Positions 38,985 to 50,623 are shown, numbered from the stretch's first letter. The stretch is 64,000 nucleotides of DNA from Paralithodes platypus (GCA_032716605.1 CM064545.1:9295564-9359563); one strand, 5' to 3'. The notes: a model not told the origin generated them from the sequence alone. Program-made: numbers and translations.

Positions 38985-40010
38985 TATATAAAGTTTAGCA
39001 CTTCAATATTCACATATTTTACCTTACCTTCACAACAATAATCACAACGTAAGATACTCAGAGACACTTAGGGTAATATAGGAGGGTAGGGGTTCGAGAG
39101 TAAGTCTGGCCGACGTGGAACGTAGATTCACTGGTCAGGACTTCAGGAGGCGCTGCTTCTCACGATCAGGACTTCAGGATCCGGACGTCATAGGGAACAC
39201 AACAAGGCTCGTCGTATTCTCGAGGAAGGGGGGGGGGGGGGGGGGAGGGGGAGAAAATTGTCCACTGCTGTTAGATACTCCGTGCTTTTAAGAACATTAC
39301 CCCAGTGGATGTTTGCTTAACTTCCCTTCAGTTTCATTGAGACTATGTTCGGATTAATTCTTATCTTTAACTTACAGGAACTCAACGTGAAAGGGATATA
39401 GTGAATCGTTGTGATATAGTTGGTGAGGTTAATACTGAACTTAAACATACATAATAGGTATTATTGGATACATAATGATAATAGGTATTTTATTTAATAC
39501 TCGGGTGAGAGTCTCTGAGCCTAGAAAAGATATAATCGTAACTCTGGTGATTATGTTATAATTAAGGCTTATTGTTGATCCTCTGGATAACTCAGTTCTT
39601 CTTTACCTTCTCACTGTGGTTGATAGTTATGCGGGTCGATAACATTTTACAGGATCTACTATGCCCACTTATCCCGATGGCACTTGGGTACTTTATGTTG
39701 CATTTGCATAAACGTGTTCATCATAATGCAAATCTGGTGGCTGGGCGAATGACGGCTGGTGATTGGTGAAGACAGTTTGAGAGCTGGATGGTGATTGGGT
39801 CCAACTCTTACCCTTTGGTCTTGGTGACTGACCTAGTTGATTCCGCTCCTTGCTTCGTAGAACATGGGAAATTCCTGGGACTATGGGGTACTCAGGTAGA
39901 TGACTTCTTCTTTGTGTTTTGGTGTCTCGCTTCTCCTTCCTGTTCACCTGCAGGCTAGCAATCCTACTGTGATATTTGACCCCATTCTATTCAACCCTGT
40001 CACTTCAATA
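38985..40010. other. no identifiable gene; G-run
   Basis: Includes a G-run at 39229-39244 and a duplicated GATCAGGACTTCAGGA at about 39135 and 39163. ORFs at 39572-39769 (+) and 39693-39947 (-) are not recognisable. Confidence 0.45.
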
Positions 40011-40011
40011 T

Positions 40012-40054
40012 ATACTGTATATATATATATATATGTATATATTTATACACATAT

Positions 40055-40102
<48 letters not shown>

Positions 40103-40123
40103 TATATACGCGGTATATATATA
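40012..40123. repeat. (TA)n microsatellite at LTR edge
   Basis: (TA)n with short interruptions, directly before the LTR of element C copy 1. Confidence 0.95.
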
Positions 40124-41389
40124 TGTTATATACTCCCATTTAAGCTTACTTAACCAACTTTATTCCTTTACTTACTTATTTACAGTGAGTACATGTATTT
40201 TAATCTTTCATACTTATATTCCTATTATAACAGCTTATATTATTATCGTTGTATTTTCTTGTATTATATACATCTGGTATAGACTGATGGGAGCCAGAGT
40301 GTATGCATTTGAACTCTCAGAAGAAGAGGTAATGGGAATCACGTGTGTCATGGCTGATGTCATCAAATCACGTCCACCCTCTATCACGTGAGAGGGACAT
40401 GTACAGTATATGGTGTGATGGGGGGTGTTTAACATGTGTCTAAGGTGTGCCAGAGAGTTTAAACCACACCCAGTTATGTAATCTTGACAGGCATTGGTTA
40501 GGAGTTATGAAAAACCCACAATGTATGGTAGACGTTATTAACCCTTAATTAGCGGCGACCAACATAAGTCGAGTTAAATAAAGCTGGACTATGTGGCGGT
40601 GCTCGACATAGGTCGAGTGGCAATTTCAGCACGTAATGTTGCTGAGAGAGAGAGACAAGTGGTGGCAGGAGAGTAGCGAGCGTATGACTGCTCCAGACCA
40701 CCGCGGCGAACCTACTGACACAAATCCCACCTCCCTCCTCCCTCTCTCACTCGCTATATACGGAATTGTATGGGGAAAGTGCCTAATTACATGCTTTTTG
40801 CACTCGCGTTGCACGGTTATTGCAAGAAAACTATCCATCATAAAAGGATCGTTATGGTGTCATTCGAAAGCTCTGTTTATGCCCTTTCAGGGATAGATAC
40901 TTGTTTTACGTTCTGGGTCTTATTTAGGCATGAAAATGATCACGTAAACAGCCCTATTTTGGCTAAAAACACCCCGCTGGGCGGTACAAATAAATAAACC
41001 GCATAGGCCGCTCTTAAGGTGTTAAGAGGGTGTAACCCAAGGTGATATAAGGTGAGTTTATGGTGCAGAGCGACAGACAGAGAGGACCCCCATCACTTGT
41101 TGACATTAAGGGGTCATAGGCCAGTTCGTGATTGTGAAACAGACTTGTTGTGCTTGTATTATATTTACTTGCTACTTAAACATTGATTTTTGTATTAGTA
41201 CTTCTGAATAAGTCTTAAGGTATCATTCATTAAAGCAAATGTGAATTATTCTCGTTTCAGTTTCCTTATTGCTTATGTAAGGTCTGATACTAAATATTAT
41301 ACACTGATATATTAATTAATGTCCGTATATTCGGAAAGGTGGCAGCTTCCAGAGAGTTATTTAATCAAAGTAAATATATCCTTTAAACA

Positions 41390-41395
<6 letters not shown>
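40124..41395 (+). mobile_element. LTR element C, copy 1: LTR plus primer site, truncated
   Basis: From TGTTATATACTCCC (40124) to about 41338 the sequence is colinear with the LTR at 48882-49579: GAATCACKTGTRTCAT, GTAACCCAAGGTGATATAAG, and CCGTATATTSGGAA at the end. TGGCAG at 41340 and about 45 bp of leader are also shared, so this is not a solo LTR. The LTR is split by a T1 MITE at 40542-41021, and everything downstream is lost at the (TA)n starting about 41395. Confidence 0.8.
40542..41021 (-). mobile_element. TTAA MITE, family T1 (480 bp)
   Basis: TTAA at 40538-40541 and 41022-41025. Reverse complement of the copy at 29911-30390 with very few differences and the same length. The uninterrupted LTR at 48882-49579 serves as the empty site (GGTGAGCCGTCATTAAGAGG). 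Confidence 0.92.

Positions 41396-41472
<77 letters not shown>
41395..41472. repeat. (TA)n microsatellite
   Basis: About 38 uninterrupted TA units. Confidence 0.97.
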
Positions 41473-41475
<3 letters not shown>

Positions 41476-42300
41476 AATACAGTTTTTTGTCTGAAAATAA
41501 TCTATGTTCTGATAAAACTATAATTACTGTTCTTAATAATATTGTGGAATGATCTATTATTAGGAAATACATTTAATCTACTGTATTATCTACTGTAAAT
41601 ATACTACTGTAAATATACTACAAAGTTATATCCATGGGTTATATTCATGTTTTTTGTGGAATATTAGCAGGTGAATTAGTAACTTACCCATGATGAGTGC
41701 CACCCACATCTTCTGTCCGAACAGTGTCATCCCTGAAGGAAAAATTACCACATTTTAATTAATTGTCTTACAACCTATAGTAGAGAATTATATTGCTAGT
41801 GATCATAATATTAGGCTCACCATTAGTATTACTTATATAATTATAATGCAGTTAAACACAAATAATCACGCAATATATATTCATATGACCTTCTTGAAAG
41901 CAGTGAAAAACAATGACCCACCACCATCCAGGAAGCTCCACCAGAAAACACTTCTAGTATCACCACATGGAGAGAGAGAGAGAGAGTTACATAGAGTATA
42001 ATAGATACACAGACTGCACCGACTTTGCGGTCCCTACTAGGCAGTCCGGACTTAAAGCTAAACTAGAATTTGCTACGAAGTGGAGGGCAAGGAAATCAAA
42101 GCAGAAGGCTCTCTTCCCATCCACCACCCCTCCCCGACCGTTGGTCGGCATGAAATTATAGTTGGGGAAACAAGTCCCCCAGCAGAATGAGAACAAATTC
42201 TACTGGGAAATTCATAGCAAAGTATGAAGTTGAGAAATATTTATACTATTGATGCTTACCCTCCTTTTTTTTCTTTTTTTTTTTCTTACCTATATTATGC
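41473..42300. other. no identifiable gene
   Basis: Contains a duplicated TACTGTAAATATACTAC (41590-41625) and (GA)n at 41969-41986. ORFs at 41967-42161 (+) and 41987-42196 (-) are unrecognised. Confidence 0.45.
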
Positions 42301-42304
42301 CAAC

Positions 42305-42440
42305 CTACTCAAAATGGATGTCTAGAATCGTTTTGAATGTGTCAATTGTCTTACATTGTACCACTTTCTCTGCCAGTTTTTTCCACTCATTGATGACACT
42401 GTAGGTGAAGAAGTGCTTTGTGATATCAAGATTTGCCCTC
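42305..42440 (-). pseudogene. LINE reverse-transcriptase C-terminal fragment
   Basis: The minus strand reads FFTYSVINEWKKLAEKVVQC then KTIDTFKTILDIHFE and a stop, the WN/K-LP..VV....ID.FK..LD pattern of LINE ORF2 ends. Confidence 0.55.
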
Positions 42441-42449
42441 CTGGTTCAC

Positions 42450-42512
42450 AATTTCATTCCATGGCTTGGCAAGAGGTTCAACACCAGTAAGAACTAAGAT
42501 GGCTGCCCAATG
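42450..42512 (+). repeat. 58-bp minisatellite, left fragment
   Basis: One unit (GGCTTGGCAAGAGGTTCAAC, AACTAAGATGGCTGCCCAATG) that stops at TTAA 42513-42516, where MITE X is inserted; the array continues at 44794. Confidence 0.8.
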
Positions 42513-43061
42513 TTAAACATTAGAGGGCAAACCTATGGTATTTGTAAGTGCACACCAGGCGAAGATATTTTGATACATTCCTGACGAAAATTGTCATTAT
42601 CCGATTAATATTTTTATTACTTATCAAACATGCGCCTATTTTACGTTTAATATGAAGATATTATCATTGTAGTAGCAATAAAACAAATGGGAATAATATT
42701 CGGGGGTGAAAAAGACGATGTATTGCCGACCGGTTCATTCATGAGAGGAGAGCCGGTGTGGCATACACCCTCCCCCTCCCACTTATCGATCGACACTGAT
42801 GTTTTGCTAGTGAAATTTCTCTCTTGCTACGATCTCTATATGCCTCCTTTTCGACCTTAAAACCGGGTGGGGGATATTGGGGCGTTAAATAAACCGATAA
42901 ACAAGGGAATAAGAGGAAAAATAGCTGATAATTGAAGGGGGGGGGGAGGGTTGACACATGAGGAGGTATGATAGGAATGATCATATAATTAATCACACAT
43001 TCCTTTGTTTTGAGTGCCATTGGGATCTTTTAAAAGTTTTTTTTCAGGCTTAGGATCTTAA

Positions 43062-43737
43062 TCCTTTGGCGCACGATGACTCGTTTAGAGTCATTAGGTA
43101 TTTTTTTCCTAAGCGCACGATGACTTGTTCAGAGTCATTAAACTTAAAAATATTCGCCAAAAATTATGTTTTCGTCTGATGCGCGTCATATTTGGCATAT
43201 ATATTAAGTATTATGTCTAGTTCAATGGGTACAATTGGCAACTCCCTCCGTTTAACAGTTTACTCACGGCTGGCTGGGAAGGGAGCAGAGTACAGCCCAG
43301 TCTGTTTTTCGATACTTTCACGTTTATTCGTGTATCTCAGTAACTATTTGGTTTATAGTAATTCTGAAGTTACCAGTGGAATCCTCATTAAATTCCGCTT
43401 CCATATATTTATGCAAATCAAAATCGTTGTGGGTAAATTTTTTAGCTAGTGCGAGTTGGAAATAAGGTATTTCAATTTATTTTTACAATTCTTATTTCGG
43501 AGTGCCCCAATGTGGTTGTTTTGTGTTTATTCTATGTTTTTATTTGCTTATCTTCAAGGTCAATCAATAACGAAGCCGATGGTACCTCATTAATCCAAAT
43601 TCAAGGATTTTTTGGTTGATAAAAACGTCACAGAAACAAATTATCGCCGGGCACAAAACTGGCTCTGAGTGAACTGAGCTATATATACTTAGGGAGTGGA
43701 AAAAACTTTGATTGGAAACTATAGGTGCGCCTAAGGG
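43062..43737 (+). mobile_element. TTAA MITE Y, first copy (676 bp)
   Basis: Bounded by TTAA at 43058-43061 and 43738-43741. Ends TCCTTTGGCGCACGATGAC and, inward from the other side, CCCTTAGGCGCACCTATAG. Forms the left arm of a near-perfect palindrome with the next copy. Confidence 0.85.
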
Positions 43738-43741
43738 TTAA

Positions 43742-44414
43742 CCCTTTGGCGCACCTATAGTTTCCAATCAAAGTTTTTCCCACTCCCAAAGTATATCTCA
43801 GCTCACTCAGAGCCAGTTTTGTGCCCGGCGATAATTTGTTTCTGTGACGTTTTTATCCACCAAAAAATCCTTGTATTTGGATTAATGAGGTACCATCGGC
43901 TTCGTTATTGATTGACCTTGAAGATAAGCGAATAAAAAACATAGAATATATACAAAACAACCACATTGGGGCACTCCTAAATAAGAATTGTAAACAAAAA
44001 AGTAAATACCTTATATCCAACTCGCGCTAGCTCAAAATTTTGCCCGCAACATTTTTGATTTCAATACATATATGGAAGCGGAATTTAATGAGGATTCCAC
44101 TGGTAACTTCAGAATTACTATAAACCAAATAGTTACTGAGATACACGAATAAAGGTGAAAGTATCGAAACACAGACTGAGCTGTACTCTGCTCCCTTCCC
44201 AGCCAGCCCTGAGTAAACGGTTAAATTGAGGGGGTTACCAATTGTACCCATTGAACTAGACGTAATACTTTATATATATGCCAAATATGACGTGCGTCAG
44301 ACGAAAACTTATTTTTTGGCGAATATTTATAAGTTTAATGACTCTTAACGAGTCATCGTGCGCCTAGGAAAAAAATACCTAATGACTCTGAACGAGTCAA
44401 CGTGCGCCAAAGAG
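43742..44414 (-). mobile_element. TTAA MITE Y, second copy (673 bp), inverted
   Basis: Bounded by TTAA at 43738-43741 and 44415-44418. It is the reverse complement of 43062-43737 with few differences, sharing the central TTAA. ORFs at 43192-43449 (+) and 44027-44251 (-) are the same non-coding stretch read on opposite strands. Confidence 0.88.
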
Positions 44415-44453
44415 TTAAGAGTCCCATCGCCTTTGCCCAGTAAAACCTCTTAG

Positions 44454-44763
44454 CACGTACTGTACCGTAGGATACAGTAATAAAAGTCCCCAGCAGTCCC
44501 AAGCAATGTGGCAAAAATGGAAGGAGAGACCACCTATCCACCTCCAAAGATGAGGCAAGACTGGCTCTGTCACCCTTCAGTGGGTCTCATATAAGCTGAG
44601 AAGTGTTGCCAACATGGGAGCAGTGCTCAAAAGGTTGTGGTAATTGGTACAGCCTTGTACAGGCAGTTACAAGGAAAGTACATTAATGACGACTATATCC
44701 GTCGCTGGGACTGGGGAGCTACTTATCTACTGACGACTATAGTCGTCTCTGGGATTGAAGGGG
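44454..44763. mobile_element. TTAA-flanked insertion Z (310 bp)
   Basis: Inferred from alignment of X copies: X sequence AAAACCTCTTA breaks here and resumes at TTAAGAGTTTTGG (44764). The left duplication is TTAG, one base changed. Z contains the 16-bp palindrome GACGACTATAGTCGTC and a similar GACGACTATATCCGTC. Its ends are not clearly inverted. Confidence 0.5.
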
Positions 44764-44793
44764 TTAAGAGTTTTGGCGCCGTTCCCGGGTTAA

Positions 44794-45174
44794 TGAATGA
44801 CATTGGTAAGAGGTTCAGCACCAGTCGGAACTAAGATGGCGGCCAAATTTTAATGAATGGCTTGGTAATAGTTCAGCACCAGTAGGAACTAAGATGGCGG
44901 ACAAATGTTATTGAATGGCTTGGTAATTGTTCAGCACCTGTAGGAACTATGATGGCGGACAAATGTCAATGAATAGCTTGGTATTAGTTCAGCACCAGTA
45001 GGAACTAAGATGGCGGCCAAATGTTAATGAATGGCTTGGTAATAGTTCAGCACCAATCAGAACTAAGATGGCAGCCAAATGTTAACGAATGGCTTGGTAA
45101 TAGTTCAGCACCAGAAGGAACTAAGATGGCGGCCAAATGTTAATGAATGGCTTGGTAATAGTTCAGCACCAGTA
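44794..45174 (+). repeat. 58-bp minisatellite, main block
   Basis: About 6.6 units of TGAATGGCTTGGTAATAG-TTCAGCACCAGTAGGAACTA-AGATGGCGGCCAAATGTTAA. Nearly every unit carries AAGATGGCGGCC, which resembles the YY1 site. The array breaks at CAGTA (45170-45174), where the LINE is inserted, and resumes at 48153. Confidence 0.92.
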
Positions 45175-45416
45175 CAAAGAAGTACAAAGGAAGTAAAGCA
45201 ACAACAGATCTAGTGACCCTTCTAGGCTGCTTGTCCGCCAAAACACTAAGGATCAAGTGTCCAAACAGTGATTTAGAGTGGGTAAGGGAACATTAGAAAG
45301 GGAACTACTACCCTGGAACTAATGTCCATGGCAGGATTAGGAAGTTAGTAGGAGACAGAGGGGTTAGTAACTGAGGGGGGGATCATATATAGTTATTCAT
45401 TTACGAACGCAGTCAG

Positions 45417-46257
45417 TCACGGGTTTGATGCAAGAAATTTGTCTATGCGACGTTTAAAAGAATCAATGGTGCTGCAGTCTATAACGTTTCGGGGAAGCCC
45501 ATTCCACAAGTTGACAACTCGATTGAAGAAGAAATTCTTAGATTCGTTAGAGTTAAAAGATTTACCAATAATTTTGCAACCGTTTCCCCGCGTGTATTTA
45601 GATTGGTCGATAGTGAAGTACTTACTACAGTTCATATTGTCGATGCCTTTAATGATTTTGAAAACTTGAATTAAGTCGCCTCTTGATCTGCGCTGGGTTA
45701 AAGGAAATAGATTTAATTCTCTAAGACGCTCTTCGTATGGTTTGTTCTTTAGGCTAGGTATCATTTTGGTAACTCTACGTTGAACTCGTTCTAGGTTGTT
45801 TATATATTTTTTGTAATAAGGGCACCAGGATTGAACGCAATATTCCAGAAGAGGGCGGACTAAGGAATTGTAAAGAGTTAAGATATCTTTTTTGGATTTA
45901 TGCTCAAATGACCTGCCTATAAAGCCAATTATTTTGTTTGCCTTCTTAACAACTTCTGAACACTGTTGACTCGGTTTTAGGTTACTCGATATTGTTACTC
46001 CCAAATCGGTTTCTCTGTCTACACTCTTAAGCTGAGTGCCATTCATCAAATAGTTTGCTCTCTCATTTTGGTATCCGATATGTAGTACTTTACATTTATC
46101 CGCATTGAAACTCATTTGCCAAGTTTGGGCCCAACATGACAACTTATCTAGATTGTGTTGCATATCGTCAACTTGTTCTTTGGAGAGCACGCTATTTGCA
46201 ATTTTTGTATCGTCAGCAAACTTTGAGATTGTACAGGTGAGACCCTCATCTATGTCG
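45417..46257 (-). pseudogene. LINE ORF2 C-terminal part
   Basis: Open from the MITE junction to TGA at 45417. Contains FADDTKIANSVLSKEQVDDM, then FNADKCKVLHIGYQN, LVRPLLEYCVQSWCPYYKK, LERVQRRVTKMIPSL, and the terminal VVNLWNGLPRNVIDCSTIDS FKRRIDKFL. The section upstream of FADD continues on the far side of the X MITE at 46896, in the same frame. Function: reverse transcriptase thumb and C-terminal domain. Confidence 0.85.
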
Positions 46258-46261
46258 TTAA

Positions 46262-46891
46262 CCCGGCAAGTGTGGCAAGACTGATATAAGTTTTATTGGT
46301 GGGCTGCGGGAAGCCATATATAATCCAAGGCCTAAAAAAAAAAACATTTAAATCAGCCCAGTATCATTTTTTTTTGTTTTTATATATATATATATATATT
46401 TTTATAATTGCCCCTTGGCCATGCCAAATATCACTCTTCCACATCCCCTCCTCCCCCCCCCCCCCACCCCCCTTCAATTATCACCTTTTCTCCCTGTTAG
46501 TCCCTTATTCTTAGGTATATATTCGTGCTAACATTAGCGAGCTGCTAGCAGGGCGTGGTCATATGTGTTAACAAACGTGGGAAAGAGCGAGAGAGAGACT
46601 CCCACGCAACAGTGTCTCTCCAGCCGTCTTCACGGCTGGCTGGCTGGCAGGCTGCCTCAGCCATATGTTATGTAACTCCCGGCCTCTATTGCCGATATTG
46701 ACCATCCAAACACTGTTTCCACTTGTTTTATTGCTGTAACAGGTTAATACCTTTATAATCAACGTAAAATAGGCGCATATGGATAAGTATTAATTATATT
46801 TTGGGTACAATGACGATTTGAGTGAAGAAAACAGCCTAAATACCTCCGCATAGGGAGGGGTGGCCACTACCCCCCCTGCGCACTTAAGAGG
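46262..46891 (+). mobile_element. TTAA element X, copy 2 (630 bp)
   Basis: TTAA at 46258-46261 and 46892-46895. Ends CCCGGCAAGTGTGGC and, from the other side, CCTCTTAAGTGCGC. Its removal leaves the LINE frame continuous (LIYI before, NDIDEG after). Contains (TA)n at 46381-46398 and a C-run at 46446-46469. Confidence 0.9.
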
Positions 46892-48152
46892 TTAATGTAA
46901 ATTAGAAAGATAATTGGTCCTTGTACCGATCCCTGGGGTACCCCGCTAGTTACATTGGTCCATTTAGATGCCTTACCGTTTATGACTACTCTTTGCTTTC
47001 TGTCGCTTAGCCAATTTTCTATCCATTTCAACACATCGTATTATATTCCATGCACTTTTAGTTTTAGCAGTAAACGTTTGTGGGGAACTTTGCCAAAGGT
47101 CTTTTGAAAATCAAGGTATATAATATCTACAGCTTTACTCTCATCATAGAGGTTGAGGATATCGTGAAAGACGTCTAAGAGATTTGTTAAGCAGGAACGT
47201 TTGTTACGAAAGCCTTGTTGAGTATTTTTAAGTATGTTATTTTCCTCTAAGTGATTTACGAGTCTGACTCTTATGAGCGTTTCTAGCATTTTACATACAA
47301 CTGAGTTAAGCTACTTGGACGATAGTTACTGGGTAGGGATTTGCTGTTTTAAAACAAAATTGGGGTTACGTTAGCTAGCTTCCACTGATCAGGCATAGTT
47401 CCAGACTGCAAGGATTTATTGAATAGCAATGTCAGTGGTTTTGAGAGCTCATCCTTAGCTTCCTTTAGAACTCTAGGTGAGATTGTATCAGGTCCGGAGT
47501 TTTATTTACCTTGAGTTTATCTAAACATTTCAATACTTCTCTCTCTGTAATGGTGATATTACTTAGAACATCAGAATTATCTATCTGAATCGGCGATGCT
47601 GTAGGGATATCACTGAGGTCTTCTGTTGTAAAAACTGATGCAAAGAAGGTATTGAGGGCATTACTCATTTGTACTTCGTCTTTGGTATATTCTCCATTTT
47701 CATCGACTAACGGTCCAACAATTGAAGTAACTATTCTCTTCTTTCTGATATAACTATAGAATTATTTTGGGTTTGTTTTACTTTGATTCGTAACATGTAA
47801 CTCCAGGGTCATTTTACTTTGCTTAATTAACTTTTTGGCTTTGCGTCGTAGTTCTACAAATTTCACCCGTTCTTTGTCATTTTGCGAGGATTTTAATCTA
47901 TCATTAGCAAACTTTTTAGCAAGCAGACAGTTTGAAATATTTTTATTCCACCATTTGGGCTTATCATTATAGCCTGTATGCCGTATTTTCGATGGTATGC
48001 AGTCTTGCACTGCTTTTAGGTAATTGTTTGCGAATTATTCCCAAGATGTATTTATGTCGTTATTGTTAATTAGAAAGCTCCACTCAGTTTCTTTAAACAT
48101 TGCTCTAAGTTTACGAAAGTTTGCTTGCTTGAAATTAGGGACTTTCTCGATG

Positions 48153-48300
48153 CAGTAGGAACTAAGATGGCGGCCAAATGTTAATGAATGGATTGGTAAT
48201 AGGTCAGCACCAATTGGAACTAAGATGGCGGCCAAATATTAATAAATGGCTTGGTAATAGTTCAACACCAGTCGTAACTTAGATTGCGGCCAAATTTTAA
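48153..48300 (+). repeat. 58-bp minisatellite, right fragment
   Basis: About 2.5 units continuing the array of 44794-45174 after the LINE; the last unit is diverged. Confidence 0.9.
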
Positions 48301-48825
48301 GGCATCATTACACTGATTTATGAAACTATTTTACTTGATAGGAAATGTAGTAGATTCCTGGGACAAGAAGAACTGCAATACTGCTCATATAGAGCCGTAC
48401 AAGATGCTGCTTGTGTTTTACTGTGGAATGCTTGGTGTCATTATCATTCTTGGACAGGATGGATCAGAGATAACTAAACATTAGTCATAGGATTTCTGAA
48501 AGGCTTGACCTGCAGTCACTCACGACTCTATACCTAAAGGAGATTACAAGCATATGAATAGGTGAGGTAGTTAACAAATGATTTAGTAAATTAGTATATA
48601 AATTAGACAACGAAATTATTGTTGAGTAACCTTCGACTGGTAGGAGTGTGTGGGCCTATAGTTAATGATATGCAGAGAAAGTGAACGGTGGCCATCCACA
48701 ACCGCAGCTATGGAACGGCCATGAATGATATTAGAGATAAAGGCACAAATAGAGGGATAGTATAAACAGAAGTAGAGTATTTTATCAATTAGAGAAGATT
48801 TATACCAGACTCTATCTCAAGGATG
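48301..48825. other. no identifiable gene
   Basis: Short frames only; no repeat structure seen. Ends at the (TA)n tract at 48828-48880. Confidence 0.5.

Positions 48826-48827
<2 letters not shown>

Positions 48828-48880
<53 letters not shown>
48828..48880. repeat. (TA)n microsatellite at LTR edge
   Basis: About 25 TA units directly before the LTR of element C copy 2, as at copy 1. Confidence 0.95.
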
Positions 48881-48881
<1 letters not shown>

Positions 48882-48882
<1 letters not shown>

Positions 48883-49579
48883 GTACTCCTATTTGCTAAC
48901 TTAACCAATTGTATTCCTTATTTACATTTTTACAGGGGTTAATTTTATTATAGCCGTTTGTACTAATATTCCTATTATAACAACTTAGATTTAGTTATCA
49001 TTGTATTTCTTGTATTACATACGAGTGTAGGCAACAGGACCTTTCAGAGGAACAGGTCATGAGAATCACTTGTATCATCACTGGTATCATCAAATCACTC
49101 CTACCCACTATCGCGTGATCGGGATGTGGATAAGGGTGTGATCGGGTTGTGTTTCATATATGCTTTGGGCGTGATTGAGGGTTTAAACCACACCCTGTTA
49201 CGTAATCTTGACAGGTATTGATTAAGAGTTATGTAAGATTCATAAGGTATGGTGAGCCGTCATTAAGAGGGCGTAACCCAAGGTGATATAAGGTGAAGAT
49301 ATGGTCTAGAGCGGTAGAGAATAGAGACCCCAAGACTGGTTTGTTTACTAAGAGGGGGTCATGGGCCAGTCTGTGTTTGTGAAAGCCAAACTTTTATACT
49401 TGGATTATTATTTGCTATTACATTTGAATACTATACTATTACTTCTGAATAAGTTCTATTTACCATTCAATAAATTAAGTTTACACTACCTTAAGTTTCA
49501 GTTCCCTTCTATTATATATATTATGGTCCGATACTATTATTATTCCTTTATTAATCATTAGTTTCCGTATATTGGAAGT
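48882..49579 (+). repeat. 5' LTR of element C, copy 2
   Basis: Colinear with the LTR at 40124-41338. Ends just before GGTGGCAG, the presumed primer site (TGGCAG at 49582). AATAAA, a polyadenylation signal, lies at about 49468. The exact 5' base is uncertain because of the adjoining (TA)n. Confidence 0.7.
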
Positions 49580-50600
49580 GGTGGCAGTTTATTTGAGGGT
49601 TACTTAATCAAGCTATAACTCTAACAATTAGTCTACCATGATATGGTGGATCGCGAATGGCCCTGTACACACAGGCAACGCCCACGGGTCTGTAATTTGA
49701 CCGCAAACGCTACTAAAATACTAATTAAAGCCACTAAAAGTCTAAACAAATAAATAGCTTCATTTATTGCTGCTGGTCTTCAAGAGGCATCTGGCGAAAC
49801 TGGCAACCCATCACACCGTCGTGCAGTACGAGTTCGGCCCTTGATCTTTCGCCACATTGAATGTTCTGCAGATTCCTGTGATTCCTCGACTTCAACTGCA
49901 GCAGGGATTCTTCAAGTGAAGGAGGCACTCCGGTAGCAGTATTGGGCGGACCTTGGAGGATCGGGTGTGGGAGAAGGACGCTATAAGGACGAGGCTATTG
50001 GCCCGAAATCTCCAACTTCAGAGTGTGGGAATGCTAGTACTGCCCAGGCCAACACAACCTACCCTCGACACCGCCTGCAGCTGCCCTCATCGCCTTAGTA
50101 GGATTTAGAGTGTGAGAGAGTGAGGATACGTAGCTGTTGCAGACACATAGACAAGGTAATGTGTTCATCCGACTTGGAGGCCTTAAGTGATTAAAATCAA
50201 ATTATTTCAATCTTTTATTCAAATTTAAATCTACAAATCTATTTTGATTTTAAAGTTTTCACTGTCTTTCTAATAGTTTTGGGCAAAATATGATGTATTT
50301 TTGGTGATTTGGGGACGGGAATTGTTAAGCGGTGATTTATTGAAAATATTTATCTTTTATCTTTGAAGAGTTGATTTATTATATGTTTTATCAAGTTGAG
50401 GATTCCTTATGTCCTTCAAACGTTTGTTTAAGAAACAGCCTAAAAAATCCCGTCGTCGAGTCAGATGACCCTGGATTGTCAGATATAGGTGAAGAAAGGA
50501 TAGCAACGACGATTTTTCGGACGATAGTATTGAACATATATATTCGGATGTTGATGATTGTCCGGTAAATCCTGGTACATCAGGTCAACCACATAAACTG
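49580..50600 (+). other. element C leader
   Basis: Untranslated leader between primer site and gag; includes a GC-richer stretch at 49780-50100. No convincing gene. Confidence 0.45.
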
Positions 50601-50623
50601 TATATGCAAATGTTAATAAGGGG

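Larger units (their letters stand above)
42517..44789 (-). mobile_element. TTAA element X (copy 1), split by nested elements Y and Z
   Basis: TTAA at 42513-42516 and 44790-44793; the flanks join into one minisatellite unit. Left and right ends and internal blocks (CAGGCGAAGATATT, CATGCGCCTATTTTACGTTTA, a C/G-run next to TTGAAGGG, CTTTTAAAAGTTTTTTTTCA) match, in reverse, X copies at 46262-46891 and 62454-62995. It is interrupted at TTAA by the Y pair (43062-44414) and again by Z (44454-44763). Confidence 0.75.
45175..48152 (-). mobile_element. LINE (jockey/CR1-like), 5'-truncated
   Basis: Inserted in the minisatellite with a possible 5-bp duplication CAGTA (45170-45174, 48153-48157). Read on the minus strand it carries the region after the endonuclease (KPKWWNKNISNCLLAKKFAN, 48010-47762), RT N-terminal parts (47668-47041: QQGFRNKRSCLTNLLDVFHD, IIYLDFQKTFGKVPHKRLL), GVPQGS-type sequence before 46900 and FADDTKI at about 46215. 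The catalytic aspartates remain, but frameshifts occur between segments. It is itself split by an X MITE. Confidence 0.85.

Noticed and set aside
43192..44251. Conserved small protein encoded twice (43192-43449 + and 44027-44251 -)
   Set aside because: It is the two arms of the Y palindrome; similarity is explained by MITE duplication and there is no codon-level signal.
44794..45174. CRISPR-like array (58-bp units)
   Set aside because: Units are contiguous with no unique spacers, in a eukaryotic genome; it is a minisatellite.
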